Shown: positions 30,838-41,776, numbered from the stretch's first letter. The stretch is 64,000 bases of DNA from Leishmania mexicana MHOM/GT/2001/U1103 (GCF_000234665.1 NC_018312.1:380516-444515); one strand, 5' to 3'. Program-made: numbers and translations. Notes: generated by a model from the sequence alone, not told the origin.

Positions 30838-32034
30838 ATGTGGCGCCGTGCAGCTTGTCAGGCGGTCACCTCCCGCCTCTTCCGAAGTGCGGTGGCTGCC
30901 AGCACTGCATCGTCGCCGGTGGCGCTTCGCGAGAACTGCCGCACCGGCGTCATCATTGGTAATCCCAAGCAAGGCATTATGGACCCCATCCATGTGAGCT
31001 GGACTGACATCGCCGGGTCCGACACCACACCAGGTGCACGCCTGGCAGCTGGCCGCGTGCTGGCGATGCTCGACATGTGCGCCGCCCGCACCTCTCAGAA
31101 GGCGGTAGACCATCAGGTCTGTCTGACTCATGAGCGGTACCTGACGTGCACCGTCGGCGTCACGAACACGATGTTCTCGACGCCTATCCTGCACGGTGAC
31201 GCGGTCCGCCTGGACAGCCGCCTGGTGCACTGTGGCTCCAGCTCCATGGGCATTTACATTCGGTTTTACCGGCAGTCGCCGTCGACCCGCACCGAGACGC
31301 TGGCTGGCCATTCCTTCTTCACCATGGTGGCCATCACGCCAGATTTGAAGGCGGCCAAGGTGGTGTCGGCGATAGAGCTGACGGACCCGTTTGACATTGA
31401 ACTGCATAAACACTACGTTAAAGTTCGCAAGCTTCAGGAGGAAAACAAAAAGAACACGGCCGAGCGATTGAAGCGCACCCTCACCACCGAAGAGGTGCAG
31501 TGCTCCATCAACCAGCAGAAGCCCACTCATGTCCGCATCAACTCCACCAAGGTGGATGCAAACCGCATCTTCTTCACATCGTACATGAACAACAACAACA
31601 CCGTCTTTGGCGGAGAGCTGATGGCGTGGATGGAGCAACACGCCGTGCATTGTGGCCGCATGTTCACCGGCAACCGCCATGTCTTTACGATTGGAATGCA
31701 CAGCGTTGCCTTCCCCGAGCCGGTGTTCTCCACAGACTGGGTGACGCTCGAGGCGACCGTCATATATGTGCGCAATACCACCATGGAGGTGGATGTGGTG
31801 CTGAAGGCGGAGCGCAAAGACACCACCGTCATCACGAATCGTGCATCGTTTGTGTTGATCAACAATGACGATATTGGGCGGAAATGCACCATCCCGGTCG
31901 GGCTGGAGTTGAATGGGGCGACGCAGGAGGAGCTCCAGCAGTTCATGGAGGCCCGTGTACGATACCACTGTAGCGTGGCCCGTCGCGACGACATCCATGC
32001 CAGCAACATTTGTACAGACACGACGATGCTGTAA
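30838..32034 (+). CDS. Mitochondrial-type acyl-CoA thioesterase (double hotdog, ACOT9-like)
   Basis: The 398-residue product starts at the ATG just after an A-rich stretch. Its N-terminus (MWRRAACQAVTSRLFRSAVA) is Arg/Ala/Ser-rich without acidic residues, a likely mitochondrial presequence. Two hotdog-fold units are seen: residues about 100-190 (DAVRLDSRLVHCGSSSMGIY, then GHSFFTMVAI) and about 240-345 (NNNNTVFGGELMAWMEQHA, which matches the thioesterase helix motif GGxLMxWMD/E, followed by EATVIYVRNTTMEVDVVLKAE). Such tandem proteins hydrolyse acyl-CoA to free fatty acid and CoA in the matrix. The segment between the units is Lys/Glu-rich. The exact chain-length preference cannot be read from sequence. 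Confidence 0.87.
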   Translation: MWRRAACQAVTSRLFRSAVAASTASSPVALRENCRTGVIIGNPKQGIMDPIHVSWTDIAGSDTTPGARLAAGRVLAMLDMCAARTSQKAVDHQVCLTHERYLTCTVGVTNTMFSTPILHGDAVRLDSRLVHCGSSSMGIYIRFYRQSPSTRTETLAGHSFFTMVAITPDLKAAKVVSAIELTDPFDIELHKHYVKVRKLQEENKKNTAERLKRTLTTEEVQCSINQQKPTHVRINSTKVDANRIFFTSYMNNNNTVFGGELMAWMEQHAVHCGRMFTGNRHVFTIGMHSVAFPEPVFSTDWVTLEATVIYVRNTTMEVDVVLKAERKDTTVITNRASFVLINNDDIGRKCTIPVGLELNGATQEELQQFMEARVRYHCSVARRDDIHASNICTDTTML

Positions 32035-32754
32035 GTTGACGGAAAAAAATAAAAACGGGGAGGAAGACGGGAGAGAATGTGTGAGGAGCGATGGACGCTG
32101 GCGCAAGAATTGCTGACATGGCACAACTCACTCACATCAGCGCACGTGTGAGGATAGGTGCGTGTTGAGGTGAACAACTATGCTTGTGTATATTATGATA
32201 TTGGCAAAGGTGCGCGCCCTTTGCACTTGCGTTAGAGAAGCCGAACTGAGAGGCACAAGAACGAATATCACGTATAATGTTTATGTGTTTGTGTGTACCT
32301 AGCAAAGGAAAATTGTCGTTCGCACGACACAAACAGCGCGGCTTCCTCCAACGCCTTTTTCTCCTTCCTACCTTATCATGGCAGCACACGTTTGAGCCTT
32401 CTCTTGTCTTCCGCTCTCTCGCTTTACTCTCAGTGCTACCGTCCTTGCGTCATGGACCCCTGCATATGTACGTACACGCATACACACATGTATACATTTG
32501 CTTCACCCCACTCTTATCGACGCTCTCTTTTTCTTTTGAACACGTTATCGTTATTTCTTTCGCTTTGTTTTGCGTGACTGTGCGCCGGTGCCATTGGCAA
32601 CACCTCTCTTTTTATATGTGCCTGTGTGCCCATCTGTCACAGGTGGTGTGGGCTCATTACGACGCCACCGCCTCACTTTTTTTTTCTCCACCTTAACGAT
32701 TGCAGTAATGCCAAAAGTACCGCGATGTTGATGTTACGAGAAGACGAGGGACCG

Positions 32755-33316
32755 TGATCGTCCGATTCCACACGCGCACCTGCCCGCGCCGTGCATTACT
32801 GCAACGGCGGGTGGCTGGCAGTGGCGGCGTGGGGTGCAGGGCCTCGGTGGGCGCTGACCTGAGGCTGGCCGCCTTCCTCCTTGAGCTCCTGTGGCGTGCG
32901 CCTGGACCACCCCTTGTTGCCCGCACGACGGACGCCACCGCCTGCGCTGTCGAGCAGGGCGCTGCTCGCTGCCCGCCTGGATCGGGGCGTGCCGTCCAGC
33001 CGTGTCTCCGTGTGGCCCGGTTCGACGGCGGGACGGTTTGTCCTAGTCGACAAGGATTCCGCCGTACTCCTGCGAGGGTAGGGGAGCTGTGGCTCTGTGC
33101 ATGGATCGGCTGCCTTGTCTCTGGGCGGATGCGCGCGCTGCACCGGTGAAGAGAGTGCAGTGGGCGTTGCGGTGTGTGTGTGAGAGCGCTCTCGGTCCCT
33201 CTCACCCGCTGCCTTGTGCTATCGTGTGCGCCTCTCTTGCACATGCGCGTCGGTGTCGCTGCACAGCGCAGCGTGTCCTGTGAGCTCTTTTCGTGTGTGC
33301 TCGCCGCTGCGGTGAC
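32755..33316 (+). repeat. Dispersed intergenic repeat, copy A (562 bp)
   Basis: It matches copy C (41777-42338) over the full 562 bases without gaps; I see one substitution (C at 33127 where copy C has T). Internal bases 32823-33148 are also present in copy B. It is GC-rich (open frames in several phases), unlike the pyrimidine-rich sequence around it. It begins TGATCGTCCGATTCC and ends GCCGCTGCGGTGAC, with no A-tail or obvious target-site duplication. It may be a fragment of a degenerate retroposon (SIDER/DIRE class), but I cannot identify the family. Confidence 0.9.
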
Positions 33317-33338
33317 TTCATTGTAGGTTGCTGCACTG

Positions 33339-33854
33339 ATGAACTGCAGCCGCGTGTGTGTGCGTCGTAGGTGGACATACCAGTGGTGCGTCGGAAACGT
33401 CAGTGTAGACACAAGTGCACGTCAGCTTCTTCGCTCTTCCCACTGCGTCTTTCTTTCCGAGACACCAGGCTGTTTGGAACTTGTCATTTGCTCGGCCTTT
33501 GCTGTCGGCGTACCGGCTCTGATGCGCACATTAATGCAAGTGTCCTGGCAAGCCCGACTCAGTGTCGCGGTGTGCTCTGCGTCCATTACCGGAGGGTATG
33601 CGCATGCTCCTCTATCTGGGTGCGTGGGCGACAACGCTCTGGCCGACAGAGCGGCTGTTGACAAGAACAGTAGCTTAGAGGTCCTGCCGGACCTCCGTGA
33701 CTGTGTGCTCCTCGTGTACTTTCTTTCCAGAGTGCGGGTGAAGGGAGACATCTCACTCCGTCTACATGTCTTTATAGACGTACACGCAAACATGAGTCAT
33801 ATTAGCGCTTACACACCTTCGCGACGCCCCTCTCCCTCCAAGGCGTACGCCTAG
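33339..33854 (+). CDS. Doubtful small open frame, 171 aa
   Basis: An ATG-initiated frame of 171 codons lies immediately after repeat copy A. The translation (for example LVICSAFAVGVPALMRTLMQ) has no recognised motif, and codon third positions are not clearly GC-biased as in the sure genes here. It may be chance. It is listed because it is longer than most background frames in this spacer and lies on the transcribed strand. Confidence 0.15.
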   Translation: MNCSRVCVRRRWTYQWCVGNVSVDTSARQLLRSSHCVFLSETPGCLELVICSAFAVGVPALMRTLMQVSWQARLSVAVCSASITGGYAHAPLSGCVGDNALADRAAVDKNSSLEVLPDLRDCVLLVYFLSRVRVKGDISLRLHVFIDVHANMSHISAYTPSRRPSPSKAYA

Positions 33855-35096
33855 CAAAACAGAAGATTAATCAACTCAAGGCCTTGATTGACGCCGCTTT
33901 CGGTCGTGCGCGCGGCCCTCTCAACACGAAATGGACAGTGTGTCACCATCTGTCCTCTTTGCGCTGCAGAGGTCTCCGTGGTTACTCTCGTCGAGATACC
34001 AGCTCAGGTCGCAAAGAAGAAGAAAGGAAACCGACGCAACCGTGCTATGAAGGATGAGCGACAGTACACGGACACTGCCGCCGTTTGAGGAAATCTGCAC
34101 GAATTTTGCATTCGTGGTTCATCATCTCCCCCCACCCCACCCCGCGTGCACGTCCGCTGTGTCACTACATCCTGCATGCCCTGTTCCTACACCACGACCT
34201 TCATTATCGGCGTTCCTTTCTGAACCTTCTGTCGCCATCCTTTCCCTTTCCTGCCTTGGCTCTTGACACACCGCCTGACGTGCATTCGCTCCTCCTTTTG
34301 CCTAGTCGGACAACAAACGTGGCGGCGTGCGGGCAGCAGCGCACACATGCGCCTCAACTCCGTACAAACAAAAAGCGAAGTATAAGTCAACCAACAACAA
34401 AAAAAATCCCCATATATACAGTCACGGACGCTCTCGTCGCCATACATCGAAGGGAACACATTCACCTTTGCACACCTGCACAGGTCTCTTCTTCTACTCT
34501 CTTTTGCGTGTGTATGTCGTCGTACTGTGTGTTGGTGTGTGCCTGTCCCTCTTGGTGCACATCTAAGACCGTCCTTATCGTTGGGTCTCTCTCTGTCCTC
34601 CGAATAGATTGACATCTATACAGGAAAACATAACACAAGACGAACTGGACGCAGGCTGGCGGTGCTGGCGCAACGCTTCTTTTTTTTTTCGCCTCCACGT
34701 TCGTCTGCTTCGTTTTTACCACCACCCTCGCTCCCTCCCCCCGTAGCCGTCCTCCTGCCAGGCCCTCTCCCCGCTCATTCCCTTGCATGCTTTGTTTGTT
34801 TTCATCGTCGCTTCGCGTGTTTGTTCGTGTTGCGCTGTCTTCTGAATAGTGTTGGTGACAGTGAGGATTTGCCCTTCTCCGGTTTGTTTGACACCTCCCT
34901 GCTCCTTGCTCTCTTTTTCTTGGAGAGTGGGCGTAACCCAGCTCTCCTCGCCGCGCCAGCGTCTTACGGCTGCCGTCTGTCGTTGCCGCTGTTGCGCGCG
35001 GACACGTGCGCGCTACGTTTCTGTGCGGGTAAGGCGGTGCCGTGCTGGTGACTTGATTCATTCACATCTCTTTCTAACAAAACTTGTGACTTCGCA

Positions 35097-35906
35097 ATGG
35101 CCACGCTCACCGAGGACGAAATCGCGCCATCTGCCATCGCGGCGGAGCGGGAGAGACTGCAAGAAGCGACGCGGCACGTCGCAGAGCTTGAAGGGCGACT
35201 TGATGCTATACAGAGAGAGCTGGAGGCAGCTCGCACCCGGCGGGAGAAGCTGCTCTTGAGTGTGCAATGGCGAGAACTCATGGCAGCCGTGAATGCTGAT
35301 GAAGACGTGTACGCCGTGGCGGAGCGGATGATGGACGCCTTCGCTGCGTTTCGTGAGTCCCTCGTGGAGCCGGAGAACTACCTACAAGAGCAGAGAGACG
35401 AGGTGCTGAGCGAAGAGGACATCGTGCCGTACAGCGACACGGACGACTACGCCGACTTTAGCGGAGTGGAAACAGTGGTAGAGGAGCTGCTGGCAGCCAT
35501 CAAGGAACAGCTAGAGTCGCACGCGACGGCGCCACTGCCGTCGTTCCGGCAGAGCAGTCGCAGCGCATTGTATGGATCATGTGCATCAGATGAAACGTCC
35601 AACCGGCCGGATGGTGAATCGGCGGAGGCGCACGAAGTGAACGCTGATGCACGGCGCCAAGCACTTCTGAAGCTGCTCGTTATAACAGTACTGATGGGCA
35701 GAGTGGAGCAGTATTGCATGTTCAAGTCCATCACAGACACCAGCAGCGTACCGCAGTCAGACGCAGAGGAGATGCGGGACGGTGTGGCTTCGGTTTGGCA
35801 GTGGCTTTTCCACGAGCAGCCAGGGGTGCTGACGGCGGAAGAGGTCGCAGAGTGGATGCACATTGCGGGGGCCTTTCTCGGGGATAGCTACACCGTGGCA
35901 CCGTAG
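35097..35906 (+). CDS. Hypothetical protein with N-terminal coiled coil
   Basis: The 269-residue acidic protein has clear GC-ending codon bias. Residues about 14-50 form a strong coiled-coil heptad pattern (AERERLQEATRHVAELEGRL, then DAIQRELEAARTRREKL). Residues about 85-125 are Asp/Glu-rich (SEEDIVPYSDTDDYADFSG), followed by a helical stretch (VVEELLAAIKEQLE), a Ser-rich linker and a C-terminal helical region (about 185-265) containing WQWLFHEQPGVLTAEEVAEW. No family is recognised. It is a real gene by codon use and clean start and stop. It could be a cytoskeletal or complex-subunit protein, but nothing shows this directly. Confidence 0.85.
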   Translation: MATLTEDEIAPSAIAAERERLQEATRHVAELEGRLDAIQRELEAARTRREKLLLSVQWRELMAAVNADEDVYAVAERMMDAFAAFRESLVEPENYLQEQRDEVLSEEDIVPYSDTDDYADFSGVETVVEELLAAIKEQLESHATAPLPSFRQSSRSALYGSCASDETSNRPDGESAEAHEVNADARRQALLKLLVITVLMGRVEQYCMFKSITDTSSVPQSDAEEMRDGVASVWQWLFHEQPGVLTAEEVAEWMHIAGAFLGDSYTVAP

Positions 35907-36427
35907 GGCATTAGGCGTGCACGGTGAAGACTGATAAGATGCTGACCAGCAGGAAGTGCTGACAGACGGTATGAATGTGCTGTCACTGCCCTTACGTTTT
36001 CTGATCATCTGGAGGGGACATTCTACACTTGTGCGAGGCGCACACGTCAACGCCGGCATTCGCTCTCGATAGGCTTCCGCACGATGTCATATCCCCTCCC
36101 CACCTGTACAATGCACTGCACACATGAGACCCTCCCAACATGCTCTCGAAGCCGCATCCATTTCTCACTTTTTTTGGGGTCGGAAGATTCTCAGCTGAGG
36201 CAGCCGCTGTGTACAGGAATGCGTGCGTGGATGTGTGCGTATTGTTCTCCCCTTCGTAGTGGGCAGCTCCCCTCACGCACGCACGTGTGCGTCCTTCGCC
36301 GTTTTCTCTTTTCTTTTGCTGTAGCGGGAGGCGTGTCTTTACGATGCATTTCTTATTATTATTATTTGCTTCTCCGCTCTCCTCGAAGCATATCTTTGCA
36401 CGCAGGCGGCTGTCATGGACAGCCGGC

Positions 36428-37054
36428 ATGGCGTATCACGCCGACGAAAGGCATCGAGAGAGCAGCGGCGCGCGCGTGGAGGAGAAAGGCGCGAGGAGCT
36501 CCACACCATTGAGCGCCACAGGCGCATATGCGCGGAACATGCGGCATCTCGGACGTCCGACGGAGCGAGCTGATGAGGCACAGGCTCTGGAAGCGTGGCG
36601 TGAGCACCTCGAATGGCACCATCGAGTCCCTCCGACTGCCGTGCGGAGAGTCAGCGCGCCATGTTATGGGATGCCGCTGCTGCAGGCGGCTGAGGGAGAG
36701 GTACGGCGTGCAGGCGGCGTGGGGTGCAGGGCCTCGGTGGGCGCTGACCTGAGGCTGGCCGCCTTCCTCCTTGAGCTCCTGTGGCGTGCGCCTGGACCAC
36801 CCCTTGTTGCCCGCACGACGGACGCCACCGCCTGCGCTGTCGAGCAGGGCGCTGCTCGCTGCCCGCCTGGATCGGGGCGTGCCGTCCAGCCGTGTCTCCG
36901 TGTGGCCCGGTTCGACGGCGGGACGGTTTGTCCTAGTCGACAAGGATTCCGCCGTACTCCTGCGAGGGTAGGGGAGCTGTGGCTCTGTGCATGGATCGGC
37001 TGCCTTGCCTCTGGGCGGATGCGCGCGCTGCACCGGTGGAGAAAGATGCGGTAA
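36428..37054 (+). CDS. Chimeric open frame reading into repeat copy B (doubtful)
   Basis: A 208-codon ATG frame (MAYHADERHRESSG...) lies after a possible acceptor (TTTGCACGCAG, about 36394-36404). Its first 95 codons are unique and contain QALEAWREHLEWHHRV. The remainder is translated repeat copy B. The same DNA is also open on the opposite strand, as GC-rich DNA often is. No motif is recognised. It may be a retroposon remnant or chance rather than a gene. Confidence 0.2.
   Translation: MAYHADERHRESSGARVEEKGARSSTPLSATGAYARNMRHLGRPTERADEAQALEAWREHLEWHHRVPPTAVRRVSAPCYGMPLLQAAEGEVRRAGGVGCRASVGADLRLAAFLLELLWRAPGPPLVARTTDATACAVEQGAARCPPGSGRAVQPCLRVARFDGGTVCPSRQGFRRTPARVGELWLCAWIGCLASGRMRALHRWRKMR
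36713..37038 (+). repeat. Dispersed intergenic repeat, copy B (326 bp, truncated)
   Basis: It matches 32823-33148 (offset 3890) with one visible difference (TGCCTTGCCT here, TGCCTTGTCT in A and C). Both ends are cut relative to copies A and C, and the flanks are unrelated. The near-identity over an internal segment only suggests conversion or partial copying. Confidence 0.9.
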
Positions 37055-39088
37055 GATCCTCGAGGCGGGAAGTGGGGTGTGCGCTATCGTGTGCCCGCTT
37101 CTCTCTCCCTCATCTCCACTGGCTGTGGTGGAAAAGTGTTGCTCAACAAGCCGCGTCAGAGGCGCGCGTAAAATCAAGATGGAGGCAGTTCGCCGCTCTT
37201 TGCTTGTGCCCAAACCGAAGTGAAGTGAAAAATGCACTTGCTCTGCGCGGGTGATTTTGTACGTCGGCGCCGTGCTCGCTTGCGTCGCTTGTCGCCTCCT
37301 CTGCCCCCCAGAGTAGTGTATCCATGCAGCTGTGCCTGGAGTATGTTGTATCTCATTGACGCTTCCTCGCCGCCACGACTCTCTTCGCTCCTACGGTCCC
37401 GCGTGCCTCTTCTTCTACGTCGTGTGGTGCTTAGACCACGACGGCAAGGATTCCCACAGACACATTCAAGGAAGTGAACAAAGGAAGGCAGACAGTCGCC
37501 TGCTGTGGATCGCTCTTCGGTAAGGAAACTACTGACGTGGAAGAAGAATCGCGCGCTGTTGAATAGCGAAACCCAAGAATCAACACACTTAAGGCCTCGT
37601 GAAGCGGCATTCATGCACTCTCCCACTATCTGATCCTAAACACAATTAGTGAGACACACATACACACAAACTTTATAGGTCCCAGCCCCTGTGCCTTGGC
37701 CACCTCCATCTCTATAGTCGTAGACCTATAGCAACCACTGCTTCTTTACGTTACTTCCTCTCTCTTCGACCGGGCCATCCTCTTTACTTTTTTTTGTGTC
37801 CGGAGCACAGCCACCAAGGTGACCGGGCGAATACCAACAATCGACGATTTATACGCATTCACGCAGACTCACCGACATTGTTCAGCAGCGTTACATGCAC
37901 AGCTGCTAACACGACGCGCGAGCAGCGGCATTGGATTGCGTATTCTACGCTGTTTTCGTGTCTGCTCTCTTCGTCGCCCACGTTATTTTTAGCTGCGTCC
38001 TACTGCCATCTGCGCGCTGCACCCCGTAATCGCTGCGGCGTTCGTGTGCCTCACCTCTCGCTCGCCCTCGCCTTCACCTAACGCTGGGTACGGTTTCATA
38101 CGAAGCTAGCAGTGCTTGGTGGTCGTGGTGGTGTGCGTGCGTAGGTGCGTCACTTCCCCTCTTTCTTTTTTTGTTGCGACGCTCTCTCTCACACGCACAC
38201 ACACACCCACCTTCGGCACTGCGTCTTACTTGTCTCGCCTTTGGTGCTGGTCCACAGATACACGAAACGTATACGAACTAACCTACGGACTTCCGCTGTG
38301 TGTTCTGTTAAGCATTGCGGCGTGACTGCGTCGTTTTGTTTTTCCTTTTCGCAATCTTCTCTTTTCCGTGCTTTCACGGCAAAGCACACCCGACGAGTGG
38401 CCACCTTTCCACCTCGACTCTTCTTCATCCCCTCTTCGTCCATCTCTTCTTCGCTCGCGTCTTTCCATCTCCGTATTACACCCCCCTCGCCTCCCCCTGA
38501 CCTTCTCTCGGACGCCGGCCAACCGTTGTTCTATCTATCTTTTCTTTTCATTGCTGTGGTGGCCCACTGCTCTGCCGCTTACTCACTGTTGTTTGTTCGC
38601 TTCTTCTCTTGCGTCTGTCTCTCTCTCTCTCTCCTTCCTCCCTCCCCAACACACAGACACAGACACACCTCACACTCACTCACAAACATTTTTTTTTTCA
38701 CATCCCTTCGCTGCGTTGCTGTGTTGCCGTTTTTCATTTCGTTGCGCACTCGCTCTTCGCCTTCTCACCCCCGTAAACATATTCGCCGCTCTCTCCACCA
38801 TCTTGCATCCGTGTGCTTTTTTTTCATTTTCGAACCTTTCTCGTCGCTCCTCCTCTCGCTCTCTCCCGTGCGTGCGTGTGCGCGTGTGCCGTGTTTGACT
38901 ACCCACGGCCCCTCACGCCAACACCCACACGCGCACGTTTCTTTCTGCCGCCCTGCGTTTTTGCGCCTGTTACTCAGGGGACTGGGGAGATTGGGCGATA
39001 GAAGCGAAGGTATGCACATGCACACAGGCGCTCAAGGTATCCAGAGCGATTTGATCTTCTACGGAGGGAATAGCAGGAAAGTTGTGGC

Positions 39089-40435
39089 ATGTACACCGGC
39101 GCCTTCAGCATGTTTGCCGCATGGGCCGCTGTTGGGGCACACCGCGGAAGTTGGCGAACGCGCGTGACGAACTCGTGGGTAACTGCGCCGTCTAATGACC
39201 TACGCTCACCGTCGTCAGCGTCCCTGATCTCTTATCCCCAGGCAGAACGTACCACAAGCACTGATATAGGGCGACGAGGTGGTGCTGTGCTTGGCGCCAC
39301 CGCGCCGGATATCGAAGGGTCTCGATGTCGACAATCGAGCCTCTCCGTGCAAAGGCTTCTGTGGCCCACTGAGGCGCCGTCTCCGCTTCGAGTGAAAACG
39401 GCACTCACGGAACAGCCCATGACTGCAGTAGCATCGTCGGTAGCAGCAAACACCGCGGCCGCGTCGCTTGCGGCTCGTATGCGCCGTTGCGCGCTCGTGG
39501 ACGTGGCAGCTAAATCCGACGAGATGCCTGTTGACACAGACATGGCCCCATCCTTCGATGGTGCTTCACAGCACACAAAAGACGGTGTTTCTTCTGCTGC
39601 GTCACCCAATGACAGCGCTGCGCTCACTGAGACGGCCCGGCAAAAACAAAGGTCACCTGCCGCTGACCGCACATGCGACAACCCCTCCGGGCCGCCATCA
39701 GGCACTGAGCCACTGGCTGCCACGCCACCAGCGCCGGTCTTCTCCTTCCACGGCAATCCGCAAGAGTTGCAGGACCGCCTTCGCGGTGCCAAAGCCTTGG
39801 TGTTTTTCTACAAGGCATCATGTGCCCCATGCGCCGTGATACGGTCAAAGCTGCTTCACGCGGTGGCGGGGGCTGGTGGCGGCGGTGCCACAGCCGCTCC
39901 ACCGACCTCCACGGAGCTCGCTACAGAGGTTGCAGGGATCAATGGCTCGCCGTCGCCTGTCCTTGACCACTTGTCACAAAACGAGTACGAACCAGGGAGC
40001 CCCACAGGTGAGTCAGCTGCCGCACCAATGGCCACTTACGCAGAGGCAAAGGATGCAAAGGCTGCGGGAGTAACTACCACCCCCTTTCCCGCCACGACCA
40101 TGACGTTAGAAGATCAAAAATCCTGCGACGCTTCCTGCCGTTTCCTCGGGGACGCGACCAAGTCGCTCGCGCACTCTGTAATCCTAATCACGGTGGACAC
40201 GAACGCGAATGCGGAGGTGACTGCCTTGCACGACATCCGCAGTCTCCCAACATTCATGGCGTACCGCAACGGCTGTATTGTAGGCCGATTTGAAGGTTCT
40301 CAGGAAGACGAGATCAATAAGCTGGTGAACCTCCTCGCAGAGAACTCGCCAGAGGGAAGTCCCACCATCGACAACGGGACGTCACCGTCGCCGCAACAAC
40401 CGGGCACCACCTCGAAACGTGTGTCAGGCAACTAA
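39089..40435 (+). CDS. Thioredoxin-fold protein with a split, insertion-bearing domain
   Basis: In this 448-residue protein, the first 215 residues are Ala/Ser/Thr/Arg-rich and probably disordered; the very N-terminus (MYTGAFSMFAAWAAVGAHRG) could be a targeting or membrane-anchoring sequence. The thioredoxin fold begins near residue 218 (FSFHGNPQELQDRL), followed by ALVFFYKASCAPC with redox cysteines Cys245 and Cys248. A low-complexity insert of about 110 residues follows the active-site helix, and the fold resumes with SVILITVDTNANAEVTALHDIRSLPTFMAYRNG, including the cis-Pro of the SLPTF motif and GRFEGSQ. It is therefore likely a disulfide oxidoreductase or redox adaptor with an unusual insertion. 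A second pair, Cys and Cys in SCDASCRF, lies in the insert. Confidence 0.82.
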   Translation: MYTGAFSMFAAWAAVGAHRGSWRTRVTNSWVTAPSNDLRSPSSASLISYPQAERTTSTDIGRRGGAVLGATAPDIEGSRCRQSSLSVQRLLWPTEAPSPLRVKTALTEQPMTAVASSVAANTAAASLAARMRRCALVDVAAKSDEMPVDTDMAPSFDGASQHTKDGVSSAASPNDSAALTETARQKQRSPAADRTCDNPSGPPSGTEPLAATPPAPVFSFHGNPQELQDRLRGAKALVFFYKASCAPCAVIRSKLLHAVAGAGGGGATAAPPTSTELATEVAGINGSPSPVLDHLSQNEYEPGSPTGESAAAPMATYAEAKDAKAAGVTTTPFPATTMTLEDQKSCDASCRFLGDATKSLAHSVILITVDTNANAEVTALHDIRSLPTFMAYRNGCIVGRFEGSQEDEINKLVNLLAENSPEGSPTIDNGTSPSPQQPGTTSKRVSGN

Positions 40436-40595
40436 CATTGGCGTCAACTGTGACTCCGTTTCTCTTCCGAATCACCTTTTTTTTCAGAAGACGTGCCGGG
40501 TAGCGATGGAATGGACTAGACACGACAGAAGGGCGCGATGGAATGAGAGTGGCGAAGCGTGCGCTAGCCATAGCGCGCCTTCCTCAGGTTTTCGT

Positions 40596-40600
<5 letters not shown>

Positions 40601-40630
<30 letters not shown>
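40601..40630 (+). repeat. (TA)15 microsatellite
   Basis: Uninterrupted TA run in the presumed 3' UTR of the thioredoxin-fold gene; expected to be polymorphic. Confidence 0.9.
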
Positions 40631-40635
<5 letters not shown>

Positions 40636-41776
40636 TCTTCGATGGCGGCTCAAGCGCGTGTCCGTGCGTGTAGTTTCTTCTCTTCCCGGTCGGGCGTATA
40701 TGCGAGTGTGTACTACTACACGTGTGCCGTCTTGAGCCCTTCCGTGCACCTTGACTCTGCAGGACCATCTTTGTCTCTCCACCGCGCACTCGGTCTTTCT
40801 GCTGTTCAGTGAGGGTGGCGTGCCGGCCGTGGTGGCGCACGCGCCGCCGAGCACTCTCGCTCGCGCTCTCTGTGAGGGGATTCCCCACAAAAGCTTCAAA
40901 GTCACCCTCTGGAGGAGGGTGAAAAAGCTGAGCAAGAGAGAGACTGAAGGTAGAGAGAAGCGTGCCTCAGTGCGCGGCTGTGTTGAACAAGAAAGTCGAC
41001 GCACACCGCCACAGACGCGCCAAGACACGGAGCCAAAACAGCAGGCGGCAGAGCACACAACCCTCCTATTCACGCAACGCCTCGGATGCCGTTTTCATTA
41101 GGGAGCATCAACGAAGAAAAACAAAACGTAACAGGTGAAAAACTCCGCCGGCCGCCACATCTGAAGCTGCATAACGGATGATCATAGCAAAGGACGGCAG
41201 AGGCAGAGGCCGGTGCGTGTATAGCATCCCTACAATCCCTTGTACTATCTGTCTGCCATGGAGTGGCACTTGTGTGCGAGTGAACATGCCAGACGAAAGC
41301 GCAGCCCTTCTGATACGCCATATCTGGGGGAGGGGCGAAGGTGTTGTGTGCTCTGCATCCGAGTGACCCTCATGTGGCGGATGATTCTGGGTCACACACT
41401 AGGGGGTGCGTCCCCCCTCTTCCCCCAGCCTTTCTTTCCTCCCCTCGCCGGACATCAGCCCTCCCCTCTCTCCCATCTCCCACTCCTCGCAGCGCCTTTT
41501 TCTTTCTCTGCCTCTACACGAGAGCGAGGCTTGGCTTTGGTCACTTCAAGCTGAAACACAGGGACGACGTTGATAGCCTTGCAAAAATCAACCATGCCAC
41601 AGGCGCCGAAATCAAACGCGCAAACCTCGAAGGCGGTTACGGGACTCAGTCGCCAGGCCGACATCCTTTCAAAAGCGTGCTACACGATGTGACACGCCAC
41701 GACAAGAGTCACTTGGCGGCAGCCGTTCCACACCGGCAGAGCACGAATGGTGCCCTCATGAGGCGACTGGAAACCA

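Larger units (their letters stand above)
32035..35096 (+). other. Long intergenic region with dispersed repeat copy A
   Basis: About 3 kb. It includes the thioesterase 3' UTR, T/C-rich tracts (about 32395-32440), repeat copy A (32755-33316), a low-confidence open frame (33339-33854), a long pyrimidine region before 34300, a T run near 34680 and C/T-rich acceptor-like sequence (about 34700-34790). No recognisable gene. Confidence 0.6.
35907..39088 (+). other. Long intergenic region with dispersed repeat copy B
   Basis: About 3.2 kb. It holds the 3' UTR of the preceding gene, repeat copy B with a chimeric open frame (36428-37054), and then about 2 kb of pyrimidine-rich sequence with T runs (about 38160-38175 and 38690-38700), TC runs (38620-38640) and a CTGTTACTCAG acceptor-like motif (about 38967-38977). 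No recognised gene. Confidence 0.6.

Noticed and set aside
30646..32124. Minus-strand 492-aa frame opposite the thioesterase gene
   Set aside because: It overlaps a clear + strand gene in full. Its length reflects GC-rich antisense reading, and all real genes in the window are on the + strand.
38145..39167. 340-aa frame before the thioredoxin-fold gene
   Set aside because: It is a Phe/Ser/Leu/Arg translation of pyrimidine-rich intergenic DNA, overlaps the next gene's start in another phase, and has no motif.
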